Assembly: GCA_009733575.1 (NCBI GenBank)
Contig: ML769520.1
Location: forward strand, 1 to 64,000
DNA: 64,000 nt
Source of the DNA: Gymnopus androsaceus JB14
Lineage: Eukaryota > Basidiomycota > Agaricomycetes > Agaricales > Omphalotaceae
Direction: 5' to 3'
Positions 31,349 to 41,863 of the stretch are shown in pieces. Position 1 is the stretch's first letter. Every line of letters begins with the position of its first letter. The position numbers and the translations under genes were made by a program. The notes under the pieces are model-generated. The model made no database searches, was not told the DNA's origin, and saw only the letters and a list, made by a program, of their open reading frames with translations.

Positions 31349-31768
31349 TGCTTTTCATTTTGCAGAGTTTTTGTGAGTGGTACATTGTGCTTGTATATTG
31401 ACTGAGTGGTATTAAAGGCTGAAATTCAAGTTTCTATCAAGAGTTGTACCGTATGGAGACACGTCGAGTAGGTACGTTGGAATTCCAAGGAAAGCGACCT
31501 ATCTTATGGCGCTTTCCTATCTCCTGCTCCGTTCTCCATGTCTGAACGGACAACTTGGAATCATATCTCAGACTTTGCAACACTTCGCGATACACTGAGT
31601 ATTCATTATTGGAACTACAGCACACTATCAGAGGGATACGAATGGTCAACCAGGATACTACGTGTAACGTTAAACTCTCGAAAAAAAAATACTCAATTAA
31701 TTACCCGGGCGCTTAATACTGCCGGCCGAACATGTCTGTTGTCTTCGTTGCTTTCGTTGTCTTCCTTC

Positions 31769-32382
31769 ATGACCAAGTCCTACCAGTCCAATTTTAATCC
31801 TCTTGAACGTCGAGAATGGCAGAGTACACACGATAGAAGGACCCATGAAACTTGTCTAGACATATTCAGACGTGATTGGGCCAGTTATCCTGAGGCCCAA
31901 TTTCGGTTTCGTCAAGCCGTAGAAAAGTGAGCCCATTGAATGGCTTTGAATCATCGGTACTGAACTTCCATAGTCTTCAGATCGCCGTTGAACGAACGGA
32001 ATTACTTTACAACTCCCAGAAATATCCGAGCTTCATCAGAAACTATAAATTCCGGAAGAGCTACTGCGAATACGAAATATGTCTCAAACGTTTGGTGGAA
32101 GAAACAGAGGTATTTTTTTAAACATTCATTATGTTTATTTTACCAATGAAAAGACAGATCTTTGCCAGATCGTGTGACGAGTACGAGTATGAGCATCCGG
32201 AGCTGTTTCAACGTCGTCATAAACTACAAGCAAAGAGAAAGGCAGACATAGAGTCGGGACATTGTAAGGTTGACATTACGGTAGGAGAGAGCTCAGTCAA
32301 TATCAAGGTGCAAGGGAAAGGCAGTGTGGACGTCAGTGTGAAGCGGGGACACACGAAACCACCACCTCCGTATATTCCTTAA
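31769..32382 (+). CDS. Unknown small protein, family copy 1 (PLERREW family)
   Basis: No known domain was recognised. Three exons join in frame: MTKSYQSNFNPLERREWQST … FRFRQAVE, then LQIAVERTELLYNSQKYPSF and EYEICLKRLVEETE, then IFARSCDEYEYEHPELFQRR. The end is lysine-rich followed by beta-prone alternating residues (VDITVGESSVNIKVQGKGS) and a PPPPYIP C-terminus. Introns are about 45-52 bp (GTGAGC…CATAG and GTATTT…GACAG). A paralogue with the same exon structure lies at 36907-37521. The C-terminal PPxYIP could be a WW-domain or sorting ligand (speculative). It lies about 400 bp upstream of the C1-THF synthase start. Confidence 0.65.
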
Positions 32383-32523
32383 TGTTTGGTGTCTGTATTC
32401 AACCCCTCTATATATCAGCCCATATGTAGTCCTTCTATGATGAAGAATCCACACTCAGCTAGCATCAGTTCTTCCTTGAGCATCTATCCATCCCATTTGA
32501 GATGATTCCGAATCAAATCAACT

Positions 32524-32560
32524 GTGTGCCGTCTTCACCCGGTCCATTACCGGCCCTCCA
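32524..32560 (+). repeat. 37-bp dispersed repeat, copy 2
   Basis: This matches 11792-11828 (GTGTGCCGTCTT…CGGCCCTCCA) with about four mismatches. Here it lies between the first PLERREW-family gene and C1-THF synthase. Confidence 0.6.
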
Positions 32561-32586
32561 TCTCTCTAAAACGAGCACAGAAAAAA

Positions 32587-32690
32587 GAGCGACTAATTTC
32601 CGAAGTAAATACTTCTGACTCCTCCAGTCGATGCTATAAAGAGCTTGTCTCTTCTCTCCTTCAAAAAAAATGATCTACCTCAGCGGCAGA
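32587..32690 (+). repeat. Dispersed repeat, copy B
   Basis: This is a shorter partner of 28585-28780. It falls within the presumed promoter of C1-THF synthase, about 90 bp before its ATG, and contains GCTATAAAGAGC, which could serve as a TATA element. Confidence 0.5.
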
Positions 32691-32777
32691 CAAATTATAT
32701 TCGCTCGGACTTTCCGCTCAGATAAGCACGCGGGAGCCATCACTCACTTGGCTTCTTACCACTTTCATTCTCGTACC

Positions 32778-35700
32778 ATGTCTTCGGCTGCAGCTCAAAA
32801 GATTGACGGAACTGCAACTGCAAAGTTTGTGTTCAATTTCTAATATTTTATCTCTCATTATAACAAGTTTATAGGTCTATCAGAGACAATGTAGCTTCTC
32901 GCATCCAGGAACTCAAAAACAAACATGCTCGCTTCCAGCCTCAATTGGTCATTATCCAAGGCTGGAGAGCGCCCAGATTCATCTGCTTATGTCCGCATGA
33001 AGGCCAAGGCTGCAGAGGAAGTAGGCATCAAGTATAGACACATTGCGCTCCCCGCCGAGGCTACGGTAGACCAAGTCGTAGAGACTGTCAAAACTTTGAA
33101 CAATGATGATTCGGTCAGCGGAATTCTCGTTCAGCTTCCTCTTGGTGATCATGTCACTGCAGAGGGTGAGCGTACTGTTACAGAGGCAGTCCAGCCTGAA
33201 AAAGATGTCGATGGGTGCGTTTTTCTTCGATATAGCTGTTACAGAACGTGTATAACCTCGTCAATTTCTTAGATTCCATGCCTATAACATCGGTCACTTG
33301 TCTTCTCGCGCATCGGACCCACTGTTCTCGCCATGCACTCCTACTGCTGTCATCAGATTGCTTGAGTCTACTGGCCAGCCTATCTCTGGCGCTAATGCAG
33401 TCGTTCTCGGTCGCAGCGACATCGTTGGTAGCCCAGTGGCATCCATGTTGCGTAACCGGGATGCAACTGTCACTCAGTGTCATAGCCGAACCAAGAACAT
33501 TGAAGCTATCGTATGTCACACGCCGTCTAGCCGCTCCCGTTAACTCCATTCAACTCACTAGGTGAAAAACTCGGACATTGTAGTATCGGCGATTGGAAAA
33601 GCAGAGTTCGTCAAGGGTTCTTGGCTTAAGCCTGGTGCTATCGTAATTGACGTTGGAATAAATTACGTTCCCGGTGAGTTTATTTGCAGCTTTATCCGGC
33701 TCGCAGCTAATCAATGATGATCATTAGATTCTACCAAAAAGTCTGGTCAAAGATTAGTAGGAGATGTCGAATACTCCTCAGCCGCCGAGGTCGCATCCTA
33801 CATCACTCCTGTCCCAGGAGGCGTAGGACCCATGACTGTCGCCATGCTCATGGAAAATACCCTCAAATCCGCTGAACGATTATGGGAGATCTCCCGGGAT
33901 CGCAAGATCAAGCCTCTTCCGTTGACTCTCCTTGAGAAGGTCCCCAGTGATATCGAGATCGCCATGGCCCAAACACCTAAACCCATTACTCAGCTCGCTC
34001 AGGAAATCGGATTGTTGCCTGATGAGCTTGAGAGTTATGGAAAGTACAAGGCCAAGGTCGAATTGAGTGTGCTCGATCGTTTGGCATACCGCAAGGATGG
34101 AAAATATATCGTGATTGCTGGGTAAGAATGAACTGTCCTTTGCACCAAACGCATGGCTGACATTCTTTATAGTATTACCCCCACACCTCTTCGGAGAAGG
34201 AAAATCTACCACCACTATCGGACTGGCCCAGGCTTTGGGAGCAGAACTTGGTCGACCAGCTTTCGCTTGCGTCAGACAGCCCAGTCAAGGCCCAACTTTC
34301 GGAATCAAAGGTGGCGCAGCTGGCGGTGGATACAGTCAGGTCATTCCTATGGATGAAGTGCGTTTACATCTTAATATATCTGTGACTCTACTGACCAACG
34401 ATCCTTTGTAGTTCAACCTCCATGTCACTGGTGATATTCACGCCGTCACTGCTGCGAACAACCTGCTTGGTTAGTTTTGATATGTCGAGTTTAGCAATAG
34501 AACTAACAGATCCCTTCTAGCCGCTGCTCTTGACGCTCGCATGTTCCATGAAGCTACTCAGTCTGACAAGGTTTGTATCCTCATGCACCGTCATTTTCCT
34601 GGCTAACAAATGCAACCTAGGCATTGTACAGTCGTCTCGTACCCACCAAAAAGGGTAAACGAGAATTCGCACCTTTGATGTTCAAGCGTTTGCATAAACT
34701 CGGCATCGACAAAACTAACCCCAATGACCTCACCCCGGAGGAAATCACCAAATTCGCCCGTCTTGATGTTGATCCCGAGACGATCACTTGGAATCGCGTA
34801 CTCGACACGAACGACCGTTTCCTGCGCAAGATCACCATTGGTCGTAACCCTACCGAACAAGGCCATGAGCGTGAAGCAGGTTTCGACATTGCCGTTGCTA
34901 GTGAATGTATGGCGGTCCTTGCTCTTGCAACTAGTCTCGAAGACATGAAGAACCGTCTTGGCGCTATGGTTGTGGCTACAAGTAAACAGGGCGACGCTAT
35001 CACCGCAGATGACATTGGTGTCACTGGTGCTTTGACCGTTCTGATGAAGGACGCTATAAAGCCCAATATTATGCAAACGCTACAGGTATAGTGTTTTGCT
35101 GTCCATCGATTGCGTTACTAACTCGTGTATTCGTTCAGGGTACACCTGTCTTTGTCCATGCAGGACCATTTGCCAACATCGCTCACGGAAACTCTTCGAT
35201 TCTCGCTGACCGTGTCGCCCTTAAACTCGCGGGTACCGAGGAAGGCGACTCTTCCGACCGTGTCGGCTATGTCCTCACCGAAGGTGGATTTGGCGCTGAC
35301 ATGGGTATGGAAAAGTTCTGTAACATCAAGTGTCGCGTTAGCGGACTTCGTCCTGATGCGACAGTTATTGTTGCCACGACGCGCGCGTTGAAGATGCACG
35401 GAGGCGGCCCCGATGTGACTCCCGGGAAGGCTCTTCATGAGACTTACACCAAGGAGGACTTGGTCACGCTCAAGGAGGGATGCAAGAACCTTGTGAAACA
35501 TATTACGAATTCTCGCAAGTTCGGTATCAAAGTTATCGTTGCTATTAACCAGTTTGCGTAAGTGGAAGACCTTTGGATATGTTGAGCAGCTACTAATATG
35601 GCTTGTAGAACTGATTCTCCTGCTGAGCTTGCACTCATACGTGATGAAGCGCTCGCTGGTGGAGCTGATGCTGCCGTCGTCAGTAACCACTGGGCAGAGG

Positions 35701-36249
35701 GTGGTAAAGGTGCGCGCGCTCTGGCAGAGGCTGTTATCGCAACTTGCGAGGGTTCATCGGACTTCAAATTCCTATACGACCTTGACTTACCGATTGAGCA
35801 GAAGATTTCCATCATCTCAAAAGAGATTTACGGTGCTGATGGAATCGAGTTGAGTGATCAGGCCCAGCAACAAATTGCGACATACACTCGTCAAGGTTAT
35901 GGCAATCTTCCGAGTGCGTCTGTTTTTTTTTTTTTGAAGTTTCTCTGTATGTACTAATATGTTGGATAGTTTGCATGGCCAAGACGCAATACTCTTTCTC
36001 TCATGACCCTAAACTCAAGGGAGTTCCTTCTGGATTTACCATTCCCATTCGATCTGTGAGGTTATCAGCTGGAGCAGGATTCCTGTACGTCTTTCTGCAT
36101 ATTGTCATCTGTGAACTCTTATTCACATATTTCTCATTTGTAGCTACCCCATTCTCGGAGACATGCAAACCATGCCCGGTCTTGGAACACGTCCAGGATT
36201 CTGGGAAGTTGGCGTTGACGAAGCTGGCCGCGTCGTCGGTCTCTTTTAA
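32778..36249 (+). CDS. ADE3: C1-tetrahydrofolate synthase, trifunctional, cytosolic type
   Basis: This enzyme interconverts one-carbon units on tetrahydrofolate: an N-terminal dehydrogenase/cyclohydrolase (about residues 1-310) joins a C-terminal formate-THF ligase (about 320-940). Evidence in order: [16 protein letters not shown] (no targeting signal), [62 protein letters not shown] and [15 protein letters not shown]. The ligase shows [16 protein letters not shown] (nucleotide loop), [57 protein letters not shown] and a canonical end AGRVVGLF. About nine short introns splice in frame. Two single-base surpluses break the frame: the second G of GG at 32959-32960 (IIQ/AGERPDS) and one T of TT at 34190-34191 (TPTPL/GEGKS). 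Both lie in near-invariant segments, so sequence error is the likelier cause. Confidence 0.92.
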
Positions 36250-36781
36250 AGCAGATATCCCGTGTCGACAGGAAGCGCACTTAGAGATTCTCCTCTCCAG
36301 CCCTTCCAATTGTGTTCTCAACGAACCTAGATAAGCATGTCCGGCCTTGGACACTAGAGATCTTCATCTCAAAACCCGTCTCAACACGGATCTGGGTACT
36401 GTTCAACACAGAGTTTGGGACGACTTGTCCCGCGGAAGCGGACGTTCGGAGTAGGCCAGTAGTGGCCAATAAATAACATCGTGTACACATACAAATGCAA
36501 GGTTATAAACGATTAAATACCAACGGTACGGCCACCAGGCAACCTCGCTACTGCAAAGGCACCTGTAAATTCTTGCAAAGGTGATTGTGAAATCGGGCCC
36601 TCTGCAGTGTCTGCCAAGGTTCCGGAAACAACGTTAGAGGTAATGACACCGTCAACTGTAATAGTCGAACCCAAGAGGAACGGGGCTGGAACTAAAGAAT
36701 TGCTGGTATTAGCCTCTTTATAGCGATACATGACCGGTACCTACGCAGATCGCGGTTGTATGAATGGTCAAACGTACTAAG
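36013..36781. repeat. Segmental duplication, copy 1
   Basis: This block matches 40912-41863 in order and orientation. It runs from the last two exons of C1-THF synthase across its 3' flank into the 3' end of a minus-strand PNGase A gene. The left join is at ACTCAAGGGAG and the right join at GGTCAAACGTA. Copy 1 lacks about 177 bp present in copy 2 (41572-41748). The C1-THF part is the functional end of the full gene here. Confidence 0.85.
36513..36781 (-). pseudogene. Truncated PNGase A 3' fragment
   Basis: The minus strand reads VPAPFLLGSTITVDGVITSN, VVSGTLADTAEGPISQ and EFTGAFAVARLPGGRTVGI followed by TAA, identical in layout to the last exons of the gene at 41421-44245. The segment containing ERQIAG and FSYVDTAGNTFDRT is deleted, and nothing of the gene upstream (right) of 36781 is present. 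Confidence 0.85.
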
Positions 36782-36906
36782 ATAGGTATGATGGATCTTA
36801 GTTAAATTGTGAAACCGCACGGCCGCAAGACGCGCCGCTGCCGATGAACGGGCCGGAGCTTGCAACAGGACCAAATAAAAGTAATATGCCCCTATCTTGT
36901 TCCCCC

Positions 36907-37521
36907 ATGGCCCAGTCGTCCCAGTCCAACCCTCTTGAACGTCGAGAATGGCAGAGTATAGACGATAGGAGGTGTCATGAAGTTTGTCTGATCCCAGTGA
37001 ACTGTGGTTGGCGCAGCTATCCGGAGGCGCAAGAAAGGTTTCGTCGTGCGGTAGAAAAGTGAGCTCACTGAATGGCCTTGAGGCATTGGTACTGAACTTC
37101 CATAGTCTTCAGAACGCCGTTGAACGAACGGATTCACTTTACCACTCTCATAAATATCCGAGTTTTATCAAAAACTATAAATTCCAGAAGAGCTACCGCG
37201 AATACGAAATGTGTCTCCGACATTTGAAGGAAGAATCGAAGGTACTTTTCTTTCACTCGTTGTGTTTATTTCACTAATGATAGACAGGTTTTTGCCGAAT
37301 CGTGTGACGACTATGAGCGTGAGCATCCGGAATTATTTCCACCTCGTAATAAACCAAAGACCTCAAAGAGAAGAAGAGGCGTGGAGTCGGGGCGCTGTCA
37401 GGTTGACATTTCGGTTGGAGAGAGCTCAGTCGATATCAAGGTGCGAGGGGAAGGTAGTGTGAACGTCAGGATGAAGCAGAAACGGCAGGGACACAGACCA
37501 CCACCTGCGTATATTCCTTAA
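36907..37521 (+). CDS. Unknown small protein, family copy 2 (PLERREW family)
   Basis: This is a paralogue of 31769-32382 with the same three-exon structure: MAQSSQSNPLERREWQSIDD … ERFRRAVE, then LQNAVERTDSLYHSHKYPSF and EYEMCLRHLKEESK, then VFAESCDDYEREHPELFPPR. The end keeps the basic patch, the VDISVGESSVDIKVRGEGS alternation and PPPAYIP. Divergence is moderate and mostly conservative, with both copies open throughout, so both were probably under selection. It lies within the 4.1-kb insert between the two duplication copies. Function is unknown. Confidence 0.62.
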
Positions 37522-39311
37522 TATATTATATTATTCGTTGGTCATAGTCTGTGTAGTACTCATTTATGTTATGTATTTCAACGAATCGCCTCGTATATGT
37601 ATCTTATACACTGGACACTATTACCTTTGCTTCACTCTACCAAAGTGTCGGAATTGTAATGGAATCACTCCATGTGCAGGTACAAGCTTGGATTAATGAT
37701 AATGGTGGTCAGAAAACCCTGTCGCTTCATTCATGTACACCGTACAAGGGACACTGGCAACAAAGGTAGACGAGATAAATTGTACGTTTGTGTAATGAGT
37801 AGCAATAGGTGAGCTTAATATTGATAAGAGGTAGTGCACGTTCAACGGCGCGTTGTGATAGGTGCGATATAATCAAGCAAGACGAGATGAAGCTTGTAAG
37901 TAAGAAAAACGAGACGGAGAAGAGCAACAGAGAGAGAGGGAGGAAACAATTACATCGGACATAAATGTCATCAACGAACGACTCGGATATCTTCCACAGG
38001 ATGAGAGCTTGATAATGAACGAATGCTCCAATAGAGCATAATGAACATAGTAAGGAGTCCATAACAAAGCTGTATGACATAGCAGAACAAAAATCATCAG
38101 TCGAGGGCATAACAGTCGAGAAGCTGTCCAGGAAGAAGTAGAAAACCGGTTATCGATGACCGAATAGACGCATGACATCGGTTCTGCAATGTCGCTTAAC
38201 GAGTATGGGCTATCGCAAATATCAGCGGTGAAGAATACTGGTAGCCAAGCAACAAGCTGCACCATCGGCCAAAGTTGATCTTTCGGGAAGCGCGTGCTGG
38301 TGCGAACGCAATTTTGAGGCTCGCGATGATGGGCGGGAAAGCAAGCTGCCTGTTGAAGTAGCTGTCGACTATTTTCTCCAGGGTGCATCCAGACGAGGGC
38401 TCGGAAGCTTGAGTGAATGCTTATAAGGCCAAACGCGAATCGTTCAAAGATGTATATTATTGTCTTTGATCGCTCCATTCGGTGAAATCTGCGCAGCAAC
38501 GTTACCGTTCAATTGGAGAGGCAATTTTATACACTGAGAGGCTGATGGACCATAGGCGAAGCCCTCATCGCCTTATTAATTTTCAAGCAACCCGTTGTTA
38601 GGACCGTCATATAAGTATAACAGGCTCACTATAAGTTTTCCCAGTGCTTCTTGTGCAGAGATTCCAGCCAGCTCTTGCATGACATTTATGTTCAGTTGTT
38701 TTCTTCAGGAGGGGTGGATTATCGAGCATGCTGCCAGGAATGTTTCAGCAGACAAGCAAAAACCTTTTTTGTACTGACTCCTTACTTTAGCCAATAGCTC
38801 GACAATTACATCTGCATCCCAATCAAAGTCCTGATCAATGTTACAGGCGATATCGATGACTCTGAACTTCCTGTGAAACAAAGACAAGGAGCATCAGAAA
38901 CATACCTATGTGTCTTTCACCAAACGCTCGAGCCACATCTCATATTTGCAGTAGCTTTTCTAAATATGTAAGTACCTTTGGATGAAACTTGGATTATGTG
39001 TCGGAATTGTAATAAAATCCTTTCGTTCAACAGATGATTCAATACCATACAACTTACTCACTTTTATTTGGCACGATGAAACTCAGGACAGTGATGAACG
39101 TTCAAAAGATGACGGAAATTTTCAAGTCGCACTCCGCCGTCGTATTTGGTAAGATTCGGTACCGTGATCAACTGTAACACGTACTTGAACTTGAACTTGA
39201 ACTTATCCCTACGATGCCTACAGTAACTTTGGAATCCTTTCTGCACTTCTTTTTCCGCACCATCACCGCACTTGGTGTCGTGGTAGCTTTTATCGGCACT
39301 GTTACCGTCCA
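37522..39311. other. Insert sequence without a convincing gene
   Basis: A 208-codon minus-strand frame (37873-38499) lacks an ATG at its start, is cysteine/serine-rich and shows no family traits. The 15-bp phrase TGTCGGAATTGTAAT occurs at 37646 and 38999. A small plus-strand frame at 39214 (MPTVTLESFLHFFFRTITAL, with a hydrophobic stretch) may be a first exon of the next gene, in another frame. Confidence 0.4.
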
Positions 39312-40403
39312 TTGGAACTCGGCTACGAAGATGGCCTCAACTGCGCACTGGTCGGTGTCATCGGGGACTTTTGTCACAAAACATTGGCAAAATTTGTGGA
39401 ATGGTTATTTAAAATATCAAGATTAAATGTTCTCTTTGACTACGTTTACGCGAGGTTCTCATTCGTTGAACGCCCGGCTCAACACCTCCCAACACAGCAA
39501 CCCACTTCTCATCCATCCACACCCACGCCTAGTGCAGCTCTTCAAGTTCAACCTTCAATTGTCTCTGTGTATTACAAAACAGACGACCACTTGTGTCGAG
39601 AGATCCGCCTCATGAAAATCATTACAGCCTACTTTACATCGGGGAAAGAAGTGCCAAGAAACATAAGAATTCAATACTTTCACCTCATCTCTGGTCCCGA
39701 GATTCTCTACGAAGACCTAGAACGACTGTATCGCCTCATCGGAGTAAGCTGCTTTGCTATTGCCTGCAACTGCATTTCACCACTAACTGGTACTCTCTCT
39801 TAGAGAGAGGAACTACGCGGTCTTCGTGTTCATCTCCAACCAGATGATACTGTGGCTGAGTCCTCATCCTCTTCCTCGCCAAATCCCAGCTTTTATGCCC
39901 CGCGTAGCCTTTCTCCTGCCTCTATGCAGAATTCAGCTTCCTTCGCAGATGCTGGTGCTCATGCCAGATCATCCTCTTTCTTCACTCAATTATTGACATC
40001 ATCCGACCTTGCTCCTCCCGCTTCTCCGGTCGAGGCGAGCAACGAGTCCTCGTCCTCTTCCTCACTGGATCCCATTTTCTACACCCCACGTAGCTCCTCT
40101 CCCGCCTCTATGCAGAATTCAGCTTCCTTCGCAATCACTGGTGCTCATACTATCTCATCCGGTGCTGCTCCTCCCGCTTCTCCGGTCGAGGCGAGCAGCG
40201 AGTCCTCTTCCTCTTCCTCACTGTATCCTAGCTTTCACACTCCACATGACTCCTCTCCGCCTCTCTGTATTCGGCTTCCCTTGATGTTCATGCCAGCTCA
40301 TCCGATGCTGCTCCTCCCGCTTCTCCGGTCAATGCAATCAACGAGGGCAACCAAAAAGAAAAAAGGAAAAAGGAAAAAGCAGCAGAACGAGAATGATAAC
40401 TGA
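39312..40403 (+). CDS. Unknown protein with serine-rich tandem repeats
   Basis: The start is unresolved. The frame opens before 39312 (no ATG there), and a candidate upstream exon with a hydrophobic segment begins at ATG 39214. Readable parts are GDFCHKTLAKFVEWLFKISR, a proline/threonine linker, RLMKIITAYFTSGKEVPRNI, then an intron (GTAAGC…CTCTTAG, about 39744-39803) joining LYRLIG to REELRGLRVHLQPDDTV. From 39850 the protein is built of three imperfect repeats ESSSSSSPNPSFYAPRS / PASMQNSASFADAGAHARSS / APPASPVEASNESSSSSS. In the third copy the frame slips, so the end reads LLLPLLRS and a lysine-rich tail KKKKGKRKKQ. Composition suggests a disordered regulatory or adhesion-type region. It lies inside the 4.1-kb insert. 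I do not recognise the family. Confidence 0.5.
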
Positions 40404-40911
40404 ACTAATTCTTTCCTGAATCCTCACTCTTTTCCGACAGCACGCATCACCTTGATATAGAATGGCCTGTCAGTTGTACATATTATGATTCATTCCACTC
40501 TTCTGTTATTCAAGCACCAAAAACAGTCTTGGATAGGCTGGGCCGAGGTGAGGGGACGTGAGGGCCCTTCAAGGTCTTCTGCTTTAAAGGGTATACTATT
40601 TAATAAGCTACTCCATAGGGAACCATCAGCAGTATGATGGCCCAATATGTGTAATATTATCTTTCTCTCTCTACTCCGCTATGTATGTGTAATTACACAC
40701 TACTAGAACTACGAATTCCATGTATGTCTTAACTAGAGCCTCTGTGGGTGAAGTGAAGGGATCAAAACTTGCGGAGTTTGCAACGATGCATAATGCACGA
40801 GCATGATAATGTGCTAAAATCATAATGGTCCTCAACTGCCCTCTATTTGGGTTGTACTACTTATCTCGAAGAGGATAAGTTCCGATGACTAAGTATGCAG
40901 CCGGCAATGTA
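40404..40911. other. Right end of the insert, no gene seen
   Basis: About 500 bp of AT-rich DNA between the serine-rich gene and the second duplication copy. No ORF or motif was recognised. Confidence 0.4.
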
Positions 40912-41155
40912 CTCAAGGGAGTTCCTTCTGGAATTACCATTCCCATTCGATCTGTGAGGCTATCAGCTGGAGCTGGATTCCTGTACGTCTTTCTGTGTAT
41001 GTCATCTGTGAACTTTTATTCACGTATTTCTCATTTGTAGCTACCTCATTCTCGGAGACATGCAAACCATGCAAACTATGCCCGGTCTTGGAACACGTCC
41101 AGGACTCTGGGAAGTCGGCGTTGACGAAGCTGGCCGCGTCGTCGGTCTCTTTTAA
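40912..41155 (+). pseudogene. C1-THF synthase 3' fragment
   Basis: This encodes [20 protein letters not shown], an intron at the same place as in the full gene, then [16 protein letters not shown] and [13 protein letters not shown] with TAA 41153-41155. It contains only the last two exons, directly preceded by unrelated sequence, so it cannot be expressed as an enzyme. Confidence 0.85.
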
Positions 41156-41863
41156 AGCATATATTCCATGTCGACAGGAAGCGCACTTAGAGATTCTCCT
41201 CTCCAGCCCTTCCAGTTGTGCTCTCAACGAACCTAGATGAGCATATCCGGCCTTGAACACTAGAGATCGTCATCTTAATAAAATCCGTCTCAACACGGAT
41301 CTGGGTACTGTTCAACACAGAATTGAGACGACTTGTCCCGCGGAAGCGGACGTTTGGAGTAGGCCAATAGAGGCCAATAAATAACATCGTGTACACATAC
41401 AAATGCAAGTTTATAAACGATTAAATACCAACGGTACGGCCACCAGGCAACCTCGCTACTGCAAAGGCACCTGTAAATTCTTGCAAAGGTGATTGTGAAA
41501 TCGGGCCCTGTTCAGTGTCTGCCAAGGTTCCGGAAACAACGTTGGAGGTAATGACACCGTCAACTGCGCTGACGGTACGATCGAAGGTGTTTCCTGCAGT
41601 GTCCACATACGAAAATGTGTTGTTGGAAGTTCCGTTCCCACTGTTCCCCGCCGATGTCTCTTCAAAGAATCCTCCTGTACAAGATTGAGATACTTGAGAG
41701 ATATCATGAATCAAATTTTGACTTGCCAGCAATTTGTCTTTCTGTGATAGTCGATCCCAAGAGGAACGGGGCTGGAACTAAAGAGTTGCTGGTATTAGCC
41801 TCGTTCTAGCGATACATGAACTGGTACCTACGCAAATCGCGGTTGTATGAATGGTCAAACGTA
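40912..41863. repeat. Segmental duplication, copy 2
   Basis: Partner of 36013-36781. Here the C1-THF synthase part is the orphan and the PNGase A part is the functional gene end. The copies differ by scattered substitutions, a 9-bp duplication (ATGCAAACC-type) near 41065 and the 177-bp segment absent from copy 1. Confidence 0.85.

Noticed and set aside
32925..34411. Calling C1-THF synthase a pseudogene because of two frame breaks
   Set aside because: All splice sites and catalytic segments are intact and the breaks fit the window-wide homopolymer surplus, so sequence error is more likely.
37873..38499. 208-codon minus-strand ORF in the insert
   Set aside because: Starts at a TTG, is rich in Cys/Ser without domain traits, and has no splice context; kept only as a note in the gap entry.
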